Assembly (NCBI GenBank): GCA_018066125.1
Contig: JAGHSA010000019.1
Coordinates: 1-64,000, forward strand
DNA length: 64,000 bases
From: Candidatus Cryptobacteroides onthequi
Lineage (GTDB): Bacteria; Bacteroidota; Bacteroidia; Bacteroidales; UBA932
Direction: 5' to 3'
Notes under the pieces: generated by a model
Seen by the model: the letters and a program-made list of their open reading frames with translations, nothing else
Told to the model about the DNA's origin: nothing
Databases searched by the model: none
Made by a program: the position numbers and the translations under genes
Shown: piece after piece, positions 9,053-16,512 of the stretch
How the letters are laid out: each line of letters opens with the position of its first letter
Numbering within the stretch: the stretch's first letter is position 1

Positions 9053-9083
9053 TTTGATAAGTCTTTATCATTCTCTATATTTG
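9053..9083 (+). promoter_or_regulatory. Promoter of the polysaccharide locus
   Basis: TTTG at 9053-9056 and TATATTTG at 9076-9083 are spaced by 19 bp, a full match to the Bacteroidetes consensus. The -7 element ends only 3 bp before the best ATG of the UpxY-like gene, so the transcript would have almost no leader. A 6-bp dyad, TGATAA-N4-TTATCA (9055-9070), lies between the elements and could be an operator; this is weak. Confidence 0.75.
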
Positions 9084-9086
9084 TTT

Positions 9087-9629
9087 ATGACAATAGAGGA
9101 CAACTCTTCCGAAAAACTCTGCTGGTTCGCAGCCAGGACCAGGAACGGACAGGAACTCTCGATACGCAAGACCCTATCGGAACTGGGGATCGAGCATTTC
9201 ATCCCGACAAAGGATGGATATCGCGAGTACAACGGGAAGCGCATCTCAAGAGAAATGCCGCTCATACCGTGTCTGGTGTTCCTACGTGCGACAAAAGCCG
9301 ATGCGTGCGCATTGGCAAACGGGCGAGGTGTACCTGTGTGGTACGTCATCGACAGGTCAACAAGGAGCATGCTGGTCGTGCCCGACAAGCAGATGGAAGA
9401 CTTCCGCAGAGTAGTGGATGCCGTCCCGGATGCGTTGTGTCCTGCGGATACACATTTCACCCCTGGCGACAGGGTGGAAGTGGTAAAAGGCGGACTCAAG
9501 GGCATCGAAGGCGAGATCATCCAGGAGCCGACCCGCACGTATGTGGTGGTAAGCCTCGGAAACCTGCTCTGTGCCAAGGTCAAGATACCGAAGAGCTATC
9601 TGAAACTTGTCCAAACGACTAAGCTTTGA
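9087..9629 (+). CDS. UpxY-like transcription antiterminator (NusG family)
   Basis: A 180-residue NusG-type protein. The ATG at 9087 gives the usual start, a few residues before WFAARTRNGQELSIRK, a hallmark of Bacteroides UpxY proteins. The N-terminal NGN domain runs to about residue 110 (LGIEHFIPT, PCLVFLRAT, VPWYV-like segment). A C-terminal KOW motif lies in FTPGDRVEVVKGGLKGIEGEI. UpxY proteins prevent premature termination within the long capsule operon they head. Being the first gene before an initiating sugar transferase supports that role here. No UpxZ-like gene follows. A longer frame from 9054 exists but would start inside the promoter. Confidence 0.9.
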   Translation: MTIEDNSSEKLCWFAARTRNGQELSIRKTLSELGIEHFIPTKDGYREYNGKRISREMPLIPCLVFLRATKADACALANGRGVPVWYVIDRSTRSMLVVPDKQMEDFRRVVDAVPDALCPADTHFTPGDRVEVVKGGLKGIEGEIIQEPTRTYVVVSLGNLLCAKVKIPKSYLKLVQTTKL

Positions 9630-9706
9630 ACTACTCAAAAGCATTAAACTTCAACAGATTGCGTGGATAGGCAGGTACCTGTCCATTGGCGAAGCTTTTC
9701 CCTTGC

Positions 9707-11143
9707 ATGAAAAATATTGACAGACAGAAGACCTTCCTGAGCGGAGGATTTGTGCTGGCCCTCGATGTCGTTCTCTCCATTGCAGCATCACTCCTGGCCG
9801 TACTCCTGGTACGAAGCGTATCCGAGCCTTTTGCGGCGCTCAACGTATTCATCCTGAGGTGGGAAATCCTCTCACTCATCGGCTCCGTCGTCGGATTCTC
9901 GGTGATGGGCACCTACAATGTAGTCATCCTCCACTCCACCTACCGCACCATAGGCAAGCAGGTGGGCGCCATCATCATCAAAGAGGCGTTCATCCTGGCG
10001 TACCTCATGTTCGCGCCCCACAGGCTCAGCTGGGAGGGACGCATCGAGAACCTGATCATAGTCCTGGACGGCCTCCTCACCCTGGTGATGGCCATAGGAT
10101 TCAGGGTACTCATCATCATGATATACCAGACCATGCTCAAGAGTCCGGAAGAGAACATCGACCGCCTGAGCGTGATGATATTCGGGACAGGATACAAATC
10201 CATCGCCATGCTCTCCAGATTTGAGCTCTCCCCTCACTACAACCCCATCGGCTTCATCACCACCGATAAGGGCGAGCAGGGCAAGGAGATCAACGACCGC
10301 AAGGTGTACTATGCCGGCACCAGGGAGGATCTCCAGTCGCTCCAGTCGCGCGTCGGAGTGGAAGGCATCCTCTTCGCGAGCGAGGAAGACGCCCGGGAGC
10401 TGGGACGCGAGACGATAAGCGAATGTATCAGCCTCGGCATCCATGTGCTCATGGCACCGAAGGTGGGCGAGCTCAAGCTCAGCGCCGCTCCGGAAGCCAC
10501 CAGCAAGGCTCAGTCGGAGGAGCAGGCAGGCACATACATCCCTGACGGCATGTCCACATTCGAGGTGATCGTCAAGCGCTTCGTGGACTGCGCCCTCGCC
10601 GGAGCTCTGCTGCTCGTGTTCTCCCCTCTCTTCCTCTACTGCTATATCGCGATCAAGAAGGAAGACGACGGTCCTGTCATCTACAGCCAGGAACGCATCG
10701 GACGATTCGGCCGCCCATTCAGGATCTATAAATTCCGCACCATGCGCACCGACGCCGAGAAGGCAGGTCCTGCGCTCTTCGCCGGTGAGGAAGACACCCG
10801 CATCACCAGGATAGGCAAGCACCTGCGCGCCCACCATCTCGACGAGCTCCCGCAGCTCTGGAACGTATTCATCGGCGACATGGCATTCGTGGGACCGCGC
10901 CCTGAGCGCAAATTCTACATAGACCAGATCATGGAAAAGGATCCGCGCTACTACTTCCTCTACCAGATCCGTCCGGGCGTCACCTCCTACGCCACCTTCT
11001 TCAACGGCTACTGCGACACCGTCGACAAGATGGTCCGCCGCCTCGAATACGACCTATACTACCTCCGCAACCGCTCATGGTGGTTCGACATCAAGATCCT
11101 CTGGAAGACCTTTACCAATATCGTCGGGGGGAAGAAATTTTAA
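9707..11143 (+). CDS. Undecaprenyl-phosphate sugar phosphotransferase (initiating transferase)
   Basis: A 478-residue polyprenyl-phosphate hexose-1-phosphate transferase of the WcaJ/CpsE type. It would transfer the first sugar phosphate to undecaprenyl phosphate at the inner face of the inner membrane. Four to five hydrophobic segments occupy the first ~140 residues, followed by a CoA-binding-like Rossmann region (VMIFGTGYKS). The bacterial sugar transferase domain has the membrane hairpin VKRFVDCALAG...FSPLFLYC, then YSQERIGRFGRPFRIYKFRTM, LDELPQLWNVF and the conserved GPRPE. I used the ATG at 9707 (MKNIDRQKTF); a TTG at 9686 could add seven residues. It follows the antiterminator and precedes the toxin-antitoxin-like insertion zone. 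Confidence 0.92.
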   Translation: MKNIDRQKTFLSGGFVLALDVVLSIAASLLAVLLVRSVSEPFAALNVFILRWEILSLIGSVVGFSVMGTYNVVILHSTYRTIGKQVGAIIIKEAFILAYLMFAPHRLSWEGRIENLIIVLDGLLTLVMAIGFRVLIIMIYQTMLKSPEENIDRLSVMIFGTGYKSIAMLSRFELSPHYNPIGFITTDKGEQGKEINDRKVYYAGTREDLQSLQSRVGVEGILFASEEDARELGRETISECISLGIHVLMAPKVGELKLSAAPEATSKAQSEEQAGTYIPDGMSTFEVIVKRFVDCALAGALLLVFSPLFLYCYIAIKKEDDGPVIYSQERIGRFGRPFRIYKFRTMRTDAEKAGPALFAGEEDTRITRIGKHLRAHHLDELPQLWNVFIGDMAFVGPRPERKFYIDQIMEKDPRYYFLYQIRPGVTSYATFFNGYCDTVDKMVRRLEYDLYYLRNRSWWFDIKILWKTFTNIVGGKKF

Positions 11144-11153
11144 GTATTTTGCC

Positions 11154-11492
11154 ATGACAATAATAGATAAGCCAATAAATAACGAGCAGTTAAAGCTGAT
11201 GCTGGGCAATTTCTTTGACGACATGGTCAAAGGAGTAGTCGATGTCAACAGACGGATTATTGCAGTCGATGCAGACCTTCATGCAGACCTTGAATCTCTG
11301 CTCCTCCAAGACGGCTCGATTCAGACCGACCTGTGGGGTATAAACATATACCCGGAGCTGGAAGGAGAAGATTACCTGGAGTTTGATTCCATGATAAACA
11401 TCAGGCCCTATCAAGACAATCCGGGACGAGACGTCTATAACCCAGAGACAAGAGCCCTCATATCGGACATCGTCAGCTCACTGATCATATGA
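11154..11492 (+). CDS. DUF5674-family protein
   Basis: A 112-residue protein matching my memory of the DUF5674 family: an ML.NFFDDMVKGVVDV start, DADLHADLE, then DLWGINIYPEL, EFDSMINIRP and a closing helix. No function is known to me. The ATG at 11154 is 10 bp after the sugar transferase. The stop overlaps the next gene (ATGA), so the two are probably translated together. This two-gene unit lies in a zone of toxin-antitoxin-like genes, so a similar behaviour is conceivable, but the sequence shows no nuclease or binding motif. Confidence 0.75.
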   Translation: MTIIDKPINNEQLKLMLGNFFDDMVKGVVDVNRRIIAVDADLHADLESLLLQDGSIQTDLWGINIYPELEGEDYLEFDSMINIRPYQDNPGRDVYNPETRALISDIVSSLII

Positions 11493-11824
11493 ACTACCAG
11501 CACAAATCACTCGCTGAAGGACGATGGGCACAGATGACACTGGCAGAGCAGATGCTCAATATCGGCAGCGAAGTATCCAGAGCCAGCAGATGGAAAAGCA
11601 AGGGCAACCAGGAGATGTGCACCAAGGCCACCTACCGCGCACTTGAGCTCGTCAGTCTCACGATAGATGCCCAGCAGGGACGTCACTGCATGAAAGAATT
11701 TACCAGACTCTACGAGGTCCTCTGCGACTTCTTCCTCGGTGACAACCAATACCACTCCGACTCCGAGTCGCTCCAGAGGTACTTTGATGTCTTTGCGAGA
11801 AGACGTCAGGACGTAGATAAATAA
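11489..11824 (+). CDS. Uncharacterised partner of the DUF5674 gene
   Basis: A 111-residue, mostly helical protein beginning MNYQHKSLAEGRWAQMTLAE, with ANIGSEV-like NIGSEVSRASRWK, a repeated Leu-rich helix (YRALELVSLTID) and a C-terminal EVLCDFFLGDNQY segment. I recognise the type as a small family often encoded beside DUF5674, without known function. Its start codon overlaps the stop of the upstream gene. Its 3' end is the source of two further copies downstream (12808-12906 and probably 13711-13732). Confidence 0.75.
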   Translation: MNYQHKSLAEGRWAQMTLAEQMLNIGSEVSRASRWKSKGNQEMCTKATYRALELVSLTIDAQQGRHCMKEFTRLYEVLCDFFLGDNQYHSDSESLQRYFDVFARRRQDVDK

Positions 11825-11851
11825 GTCATCTCCTAAAAAATTGCTGCTCTT

Positions 11852-12304
11852 ATGTTAGTATACCACGGAACAAATACAATAGTCACAAAGCCTGCTATCC
11901 GAGTCGTTGGATACAACAAGGATTTCGGATATGGATTCTACTGCACAAAATTGGAGAAACAAGCTATGCGGTGGGCTATTTCTAAACGTGACCCGCACAT
12001 CGTATGCATATTTGAATACACTCCCGCTCCAGACCTAAGCATAAAGGTATTTCCAGAGATGTCAGATGAGTGGCTGGATTTTGTCGCAAGATGCCGCAAA
12101 GGCTATTCACATGAGTATGATATAGTAGAGGGGCCCATGGCAGATGATGAAGTGTGGAACTATGTAGAAGACTTCTTATCCGGGCAGATCCGTCGCGAAG
12201 CTTTCTGGGAGTTGGCGAAGTTCAAACACCCGACCCACCAGATTCTTTTCTGCAACGACCACGCATTGGAAAGCTTGACATTCGTAGACAGTTATCAATT
12301 ATGA
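11852..12304 (+). CDS. DUF3990 protein, ADP-ribosyltransferase-like putative toxin
   Basis: A 150-residue protein opening with LVYHGTNTIV, then NKDFGYGFYCTK and QAMRWA, with later YDIVEGPMADDEVW and HQILFCNDHAL. This is the DUF3990 pattern. From family knowledge, its fold is related to ADP-ribosyltransferases (the HG and G.GFY segments sit where the NAD site is expected), and members are usually paired with a small partner in suspected toxin-antitoxin units. Here the partner at 12301 overlaps the stop by 4 bp. Activity is inferred, not shown by the sequence. Confidence 0.75.
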   Translation: MLVYHGTNTIVTKPAIRVVGYNKDFGYGFYCTKLEKQAMRWAISKRDPHIVCIFEYTPAPDLSIKVFPEMSDEWLDFVARCRKGYSHEYDIVEGPMADDEVWNYVEDFLSGQIRREAFWELAKFKHPTHQILFCNDHALESLTFVDSYQL

Positions 12305-12771
12305 GCAACATATATTTCCCAGAAGAGCCCATCACATTCAATGATTTATTCTTCGTCTGCTATATGATTGAAATGACAGCCCGTCAACTGAAGCAGCCGA
12401 ACATCTATGTCGTCCAGACAATGGGGAAGCCTGCGCTCGAAAGACAACTGTCGATCGCAGAGACAAACCACTGCCTCAACCCCAAACAAGTGTCCGAGGA
12501 GTGGATTAATGAGTATCATCTCACAACTGGCACATGTGACGTCACCGATGTGAACCCAAATCTCACAGACAAAATCCCGACAGCTCTCCAGATGGGAAAA
12601 GTCTACGCCCGCCTCACAGCGTCAATCACTACCGACGACGGAAACCTGGCAGAAAGTATCCTCAAAGTATACGCCTCCCCAATCTGCAAATATATAGACA
12701 ACTACAACACCGCCGCATACTATGAGCCGAGCTACATCCAGACACGCGCTTTCTACAACGGCAGTTTCTGA
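12301..12771 (+). CDS. Partner protein of the DUF3990 gene (putative antitoxin)
   Basis: A 156-residue acidic protein starting MSNIYFPEEPITFNDLFFVCYMIE. The ATG at 12301 overlaps the upstream stop (ATGA); a longer frame from 12154 only shadows the DUF3990 gene. The N-terminal part (FFVCYMIEMTARQLKQ) resembles the short DUF3791-type partners that accompany DUF3990 proteins, but this protein is longer. The C-terminal half has no motif I know. The antitoxin or specificity role is inferred from pairing and overlap only. Confidence 0.65.
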   Translation: MSNIYFPEEPITFNDLFFVCYMIEMTARQLKQPNIYVVQTMGKPALERQLSIAETNHCLNPKQVSEEWINEYHLTTGTCDVTDVNPNLTDKIPTALQMGKVYARLTASITTDDGNLAESILKVYASPICKYIDNYNTAAYYEPSYIQTRAFYNGSF

Positions 12772-12774
12772 CAA

Positions 12775-12912
12775 TCCAGGGCGAGGCGTCACAGCATAAA
12801 AGGATTCACCAGACTCTACGAGGTCCTCTGCGACTTCTTCCTCGGTGACAACCAATACCACTCCGACTCCGAGTCCCTCCAGAGATACTTCGACGTCTTC
12901 GCGAGACGGTAA
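12775..12912 (+). pseudogene. Truncated second copy of the 11489 gene (3' end)
   Basis: 12808-12906 matches 11702-11800 without gaps at 94 of 99 positions. All five differences fall at synonymous third codon positions in the reading frame of the intact gene. The encoded tail (LYEVLCDFFLGDNQYHSDSE and on) ends in TAA at 12910. Weaker similarity reaches back to about 12775. There is no start codon or 5' half, so this is a decayed duplicate whose parent evolved under protein-level selection before truncation. It lies between the DUF3990 pair and the PIN-domain pair. Confidence 0.9.
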
Positions 12913-12960
12913 AGAAAGAGCTTTGTAGAAGAAAATCAGCATAGTTTGAGATTTTTGTTA

Positions 12961-12968
12961 TACATTTG
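12961..12968 (+). promoter_or_regulatory. Possible -7 element of the PIN-domain toxin-antitoxin pair
   Basis: TACATTTG at 12961-12968 fits the TAnnTTTG consensus and lies 23 bp before the antitoxin ATG. No TTTG occurs at the usual -33 distance. The following ATATATAAC stretch could be an autoregulatory site; this is speculative. Confidence 0.55.
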
Positions 12969-12991
12969 CACTGATATATAACAAAGAGACT

Positions 12992-13306
12992 ATGGAAACA
13001 CGCAGCACACAGACAGCATTCAGATTCAGGCCTGAACTGCTCGCACGCGCCAAGAACAGGGCACGCAGCGAGGGAAAGACACTCAACGCATTCATCGAGG
13101 GGATTCTTGAGAAAGAGCTTGGGACAAAAGAAGAGAAGTTCGAGCAGATCATGGCCGAGATTAAAGCAATGCGAGGGACTCCGACACACAAGCTTGAAGA
13201 CGGATTCTACGACATGGCCGGATGCATTGAAGGCATCACTTACTCTCAGGAAGAGCTGGAAGCCGATCCGAAACTCGCATATCTTGTAGACAAATACGGG
13301 CTATGA
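12992..13306 (+). CDS. Antitoxin of a PIN-domain (VapBC-like) pair
   Basis: A 104-residue protein with an Arc/MetJ-like ribbon-helix-helix start (TQTAFRFRPELLARAKNRAR...TLNAFIEGIL), expected to dimerise and bind its own promoter. The acidic C-terminal half (HKLEDGFYDMAGCIEG, EELEADPKLAYLVDKYGL) is of the kind that wraps and blocks the toxin. The stop overlaps the start of the PIN gene (ATGA at 13303), giving coupled translation, the normal antitoxin-first order. Confidence 0.8.
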   Translation: METRSTQTAFRFRPELLARAKNRARSEGKTLNAFIEGILEKELGTKEEKFEQIMAEIKAMRGTPTHKLEDGFYDMAGCIEGITYSQEELEADPKLAYLVDKYGL

Positions 13307-13710
13307 AAATATTTTTTGACACAAACATAGTCCTGGATATGCTGGCAGAGAGAGAAGGGTCCAGAGATGTCATCTCGATCCTGGAGCAGCTGGATCAGCG
13401 CAAGCATCACATATATATCACATCACTCACGGTGGCCGACACGGCATACATACTGAGAAAACTCCCAAGAGAAGAGATGTTGAAGCATATCTCCAGCCTC
13501 TACACACAATTTGACATCTTATCCCTCAGCGGAATGGAAATCTCCAATTCATTAAAAACCGACTTCACCGACTACGAAGACTGTCTCCAGATACTCTGCG
13601 CCGAATCAAAAGGCTGCGACCTGATAGTCACAAGAGACAAAAAGCATTTCGATTCATATACCGAGATTCCAGTCATCACGCCCCAGGAATTTGTAGCAGC
13701 ATTGCAGTAA
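13303..13710 (+). CDS. PIN-domain ribonuclease toxin (VapC-like)
   Basis: A 135-residue PIN-domain protein. Acidic active-site candidates are Asp6 in FFDTNIVLDML, the TDFTDYEDCLQ segment and the Asp in IVTRDKKHF, all in the expected order. VapC-type toxins cleave tRNA or rRNA and are held inactive by the cognate antitoxin encoded just upstream. The length is normal and the frame intact, so it is probably functional. Its TAA is followed at once by a fragment resembling the 3' end of the 11489 gene. Confidence 0.85.
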   Translation: MKIFFDTNIVLDMLAEREGSRDVISILEQLDQRKHHIYITSLTVADTAYILRKLPREEMLKHISSLYTQFDILSLSGMEISNSLKTDFTDYEDCLQILCAESKGCDLIVTRDKKHFDSYTEIPVITPQEFVAALQ

Positions 13711-13732
13711 ACTCCGAGTCCCCCCAGAGGTA
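13711..13732 (+). repeat. Short third remnant of the 11489 gene 3' end
   Basis: 20 of 22 positions match 11760-11781. The match begins on the base after the VapC stop codon. It is short, so chance is possible, but the position (again at the downstream edge of an inserted toxin-antitoxin pair) argues for a real remnant. The rest of the gap to 13883 shows nothing recognisable. Confidence 0.5.
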
Positions 13733-13882
13733 TTCCGGTGGATTTGGGGGACACAGAGATACAAGATAAAGAATCAGCCCAACCGACCATGAAAATCGTC
13801 ATTACATACGGAACCGTAATCCTTATGAATGATTAACGGCATCGCAGGCTCCGCTGAAAGAGCCAGATGATAACATCCTTTT

Positions 13883-15412
13883 ATGAGTTCCAACACCGAA
13901 AATACCAAGCGTATTGCCAAGAACACACTGATGCTCTATGGCAGGATGCTGGTGATGATGCTAATTGGTCTATACACAAGCCGAGTCATACTTCGGGCAC
14001 TGGGTATTTCTGACTTAGGCCTATACAATGTGGCCGGTGGTGTCGTCGGCATGTTCTCCTTCTTGAACGGAACATTGTCAAGCGGAACTCAGCGTTTTCT
14101 GACCTTTGAGATTGGCGCAGGAGATGAGATCAAGCTCAAGAAAGTCTTTGAATCTGCAATGACCCTTCACGCAGTACTTGCCGTTATCATTATCATCCTG
14201 TCTGAAACAGTAGGCCTCTGGTATCTCTACAATAAGCTAAACATAGAAGACGGAAGATTCCCCGCTGCAATGTGGTGCTTCCAGCTCTCCGTCTTGACTA
14301 TGGCCATATCCGTTATTCAAATTCCTTTCAACGCATCAATAATAGCGCACGAAAAGATGAGCGTATATGCTTACATGAGCATTTATGATGCATTGACAAA
14401 ACTACTCGGAGCATACCTCATTCAAATCACAACCTTCGACAGAGTGATATCGTACTCTGTACTCATCACAGTTTTCACGATAACATCTATTCTGATATAC
14501 AACATTTACTGCCGCAAGAAATTCGATGAGTGCAGTTTCACGTTTGGCTTCGACAAGAGTATCTTCAAAGATATGTTGTCATTCTCAGGATGGAACACCA
14601 TTGGGTGCTTAGCAGCCACAGGGCAAAGCATAGGGGTAAATCTCGTAATTAATTTCTTCTGCGGCACAGTTGTAAACGGAGCTCGGGGGATTGCATATCA
14701 AGCTAGTAGCTGGGTGACAAGATTCGTAGATAACTTTCAAGTTGCACTTAACCCACAAATCGTAAAGTACTATGCTGCAGGTGATATAAAATCAATGGCC
14801 AATCTCGCGATCAACGGAGCGCAGTTTTCAAGCTATCTTCTTCTTTTCCTGGGAATTCCGTTATTCATAGACATAGAATGGGTCATTGGATTATGGCTTG
14901 GAGAACGTCCTGAATATGTGCCAATCTTCTTGAGAATCGTACTGATTGAATCACTTTTCAAAGCAATTGGAAATCCAACTGTGACCTCAATGCACGCGAC
15001 CGGACAGATGAAATGGTTGAATATCACAGTTGGCTCAATCCTACTTCTTATCCTCCCAATCAGCATAATCCTTTTCAAAGTTGGATGTCCAGTTGAAGTT
15101 GTTGTCGCGGCAAACGTCATCCCTTGGATAGTAGTGATCCCAGTGAGGCTATTATTGTTGAATCACTATTGTGAATTCCCCGCGTGGAAGTTTATCCAGA
15201 CGGCAATGCTCAAGACAGTCTTTTTAGCATTGATTATGTTTGCTGTTCCATTTGCCCTCTCAAAATCATTAAGTTCAACAGGTCTTATCCATTTTATTGA
15301 GATTGGAGCATGTAGCGCTATCACCTCTGCTGTTGTGATTTGTTTCCTAGGTTTAAGTAAATCACAAAGGAAAGACCTTGTGGAGAAAGTGAAGAAGTCT
15401 CTATCAAAATGA
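13883..15412 (+). CDS. Polysaccharide flippase (Wzx-like, MATE/MOP superfamily)
   Basis: A 509-residue integral membrane protein with about twelve to fourteen hydrophobic segments over its full length. It starts KRIAKNTLMLYGRMLVMMLIGLYTSRVILRALG and contains DLGLYNVAGGVVGMFSFLNG, the typical N-terminal pattern of Bacteroidales polysaccharide export flippases. Its role would be to move undecaprenyl-linked repeat units across the inner membrane. It opens the AT-rich core of the locus and its stop overlaps the next gene (ATGA at 15409). Its placement after the toxin-antitoxin insert suggests the insert split the original operon. Confidence 0.9.
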   Translation: MSSNTENTKRIAKNTLMLYGRMLVMMLIGLYTSRVILRALGISDLGLYNVAGGVVGMFSFLNGTLSSGTQRFLTFEIGAGDEIKLKKVFESAMTLHAVLAVIIIILSETVGLWYLYNKLNIEDGRFPAAMWCFQLSVLTMAISVIQIPFNASIIAHEKMSVYAYMSIYDALTKLLGAYLIQITTFDRVISYSVLITVFTITSILIYNIYCRKKFDECSFTFGFDKSIFKDMLSFSGWNTIGCLAATGQSIGVNLVINFFCGTVVNGARGIAYQASSWVTRFVDNFQVALNPQIVKYYAAGDIKSMANLAINGAQFSSYLLLFLGIPLFIDIEWVIGLWLGERPEYVPIFLRIVLIESLFKAIGNPTVTSMHATGQMKWLNITVGSILLLILPISIILFKVGCPVEVVVAANVIPWIVVIPVRLLLLNHYCEFPAWKFIQTAMLKTVFLALIMFAVPFALSKSLSSTGLIHFIEIGACSAITSAVVICFLGLSKSQRKDLVEKVKKSLSK

Positions 15413-16512
15413 AACTAGCAGACAAATACTCATGTGTAGGATGTGGAGCTTGCGCTCAGAAATGTCCGAAAGGCTGCATCTCAATGATGGCGGATCATGC
15501 AGACGGGTTTCTATATCCTGCCATAGACAAAGAGAGTTGTATCGATTGTGGTGCATGTGCAAAAGTGTGTCCGACTTTTGATAGACACGAAGAAACATCT
15601 GCCAATTATGCATACGCATACCAAAACAATAACGAGTTGGTTTTGAGGTGCAGTTCATCTGGGGGCCTGTTTTCAGCTTTAGCGACAGATACAATCAAGA
15701 ATGGAGGCGTTGTTTTCGGCGCAAGATTCGATGCCAACTGGCAAGTTGCCATCGATTATACAGAAACGATTGACGGCATTTCTGATTTCCGAGGTTCAAA
15801 GTATGTCCAGGCAAAAATTGGCAATAGTTACAATGTTGTAAAATCATTCCTTGATTCAGGAAGAAGAGTATTGTTTTCTGGTACCCCATGTCAAGTGGTA
15901 GGGCTCAAATCGTTTCTAAACAAAGATTACAATTTGCTTCTTACAATAGATGTCATATGCCACGGAGTACCAAGTCCTATGGTATGGCAGAAATATCTGG
16001 AAGAGCAAAAGGAGCCTGTCAGGGTCGTACGATTCCGCGATAAGGCAAGCGGTTGGAAAAGATATGGCACAACCATCGGAGAGCAATCGGGACCATATTG
16101 GGAGAACACCTACATGAAGGCTTTCTTGGGTAACATAGACCTCCGTCTAAGTTGTTCTACATGCATGTTCAAAGCCGGCAAATCCGGCAGTGATATGACC
16201 ATTGGAGACTTCTGGGGTATAGATAAGATAAAGCCTGAAATCGATAACGATAGAGGTTTGTGTTGCGTTATTTTCAATTCCAAGAAAGGAGAAGGAGTTT
16301 GCTCACATCTAGGATTGATGGGACCTTTTTCAATTGACCTGGTCAGACAACACAATCCATCATACAATTCACCATCCGCACATAACATAAACAGGAGCTA
16401 CTTCTTCGACAGATTACAGAGTGACTCGTTTTCAAGATCATACGAAAAAACGCTATCATCAAGTGTTTTGAGACGAATCGAAAGGAAATTATTTAGAGCA
16501 CTAAAGAAATGA
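15409..16512 (+). CDS. F420 hydrogenase/dehydrogenase beta-subunit-like iron-sulfur protein
   Basis: A 367-residue protein. Its N-terminus holds two 4Fe-4S ferredoxin motifs (CVGCGACAQKCPKGC near 9-23 and CIDCGACAKVCP near 43-54), followed by the FrhB/FdhB-type flavin and iron-sulfur region (CSSSGGLFSAL, FSGTPCQVVGL, DVICHGVPSP, CMFKAGKSGSDMTIGDFWG). In polysaccharide loci this family typically stands beside pyruvyl transferase genes, as here. It may supply reducing power for a sugar modification, but the reaction is not established. It overlaps both neighbours by 4 bp. Confidence 0.88.
   Translation: MKLADKYSCVGCGACAQKCPKGCISMMADHADGFLYPAIDKESCIDCGACAKVCPTFDRHEETSANYAYAYQNNNELVLRCSSSGGLFSALATDTIKNGGVVFGARFDANWQVAIDYTETIDGISDFRGSKYVQAKIGNSYNVVKSFLDSGRRVLFSGTPCQVVGLKSFLNKDYNLLLTIDVICHGVPSPMVWQKYLEEQKEPVRVVRFRDKASGWKRYGTTIGEQSGPYWENTYMKAFLGNIDLRLSCSTCMFKAGKSGSDMTIGDFWGIDKIKPEIDNDRGLCCVIFNSKKGEGVCSHLGLMGPFSIDLVRQHNPSYNSPSAHNINRSYFFDRLQSDSFSRSYEKTLSSSVLRRIERKLFRALKK

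Noticed and set aside
8990..9090. Possible invertible promoter as in Bacteroides capsule loci.
   Set aside because: The only inverted repeats are the terminator stem and a 6-bp dyad inside the promoter; no pair flanks the promoter.
9629..9707. Near-palindrome around CAGGTACCTG in the gap between the antiterminator and sugar transferase genes, considered as a regulatory or inversion site.
   Set aside because: The arms are short and no matching inverted copy was found nearby; nothing supports recombination.
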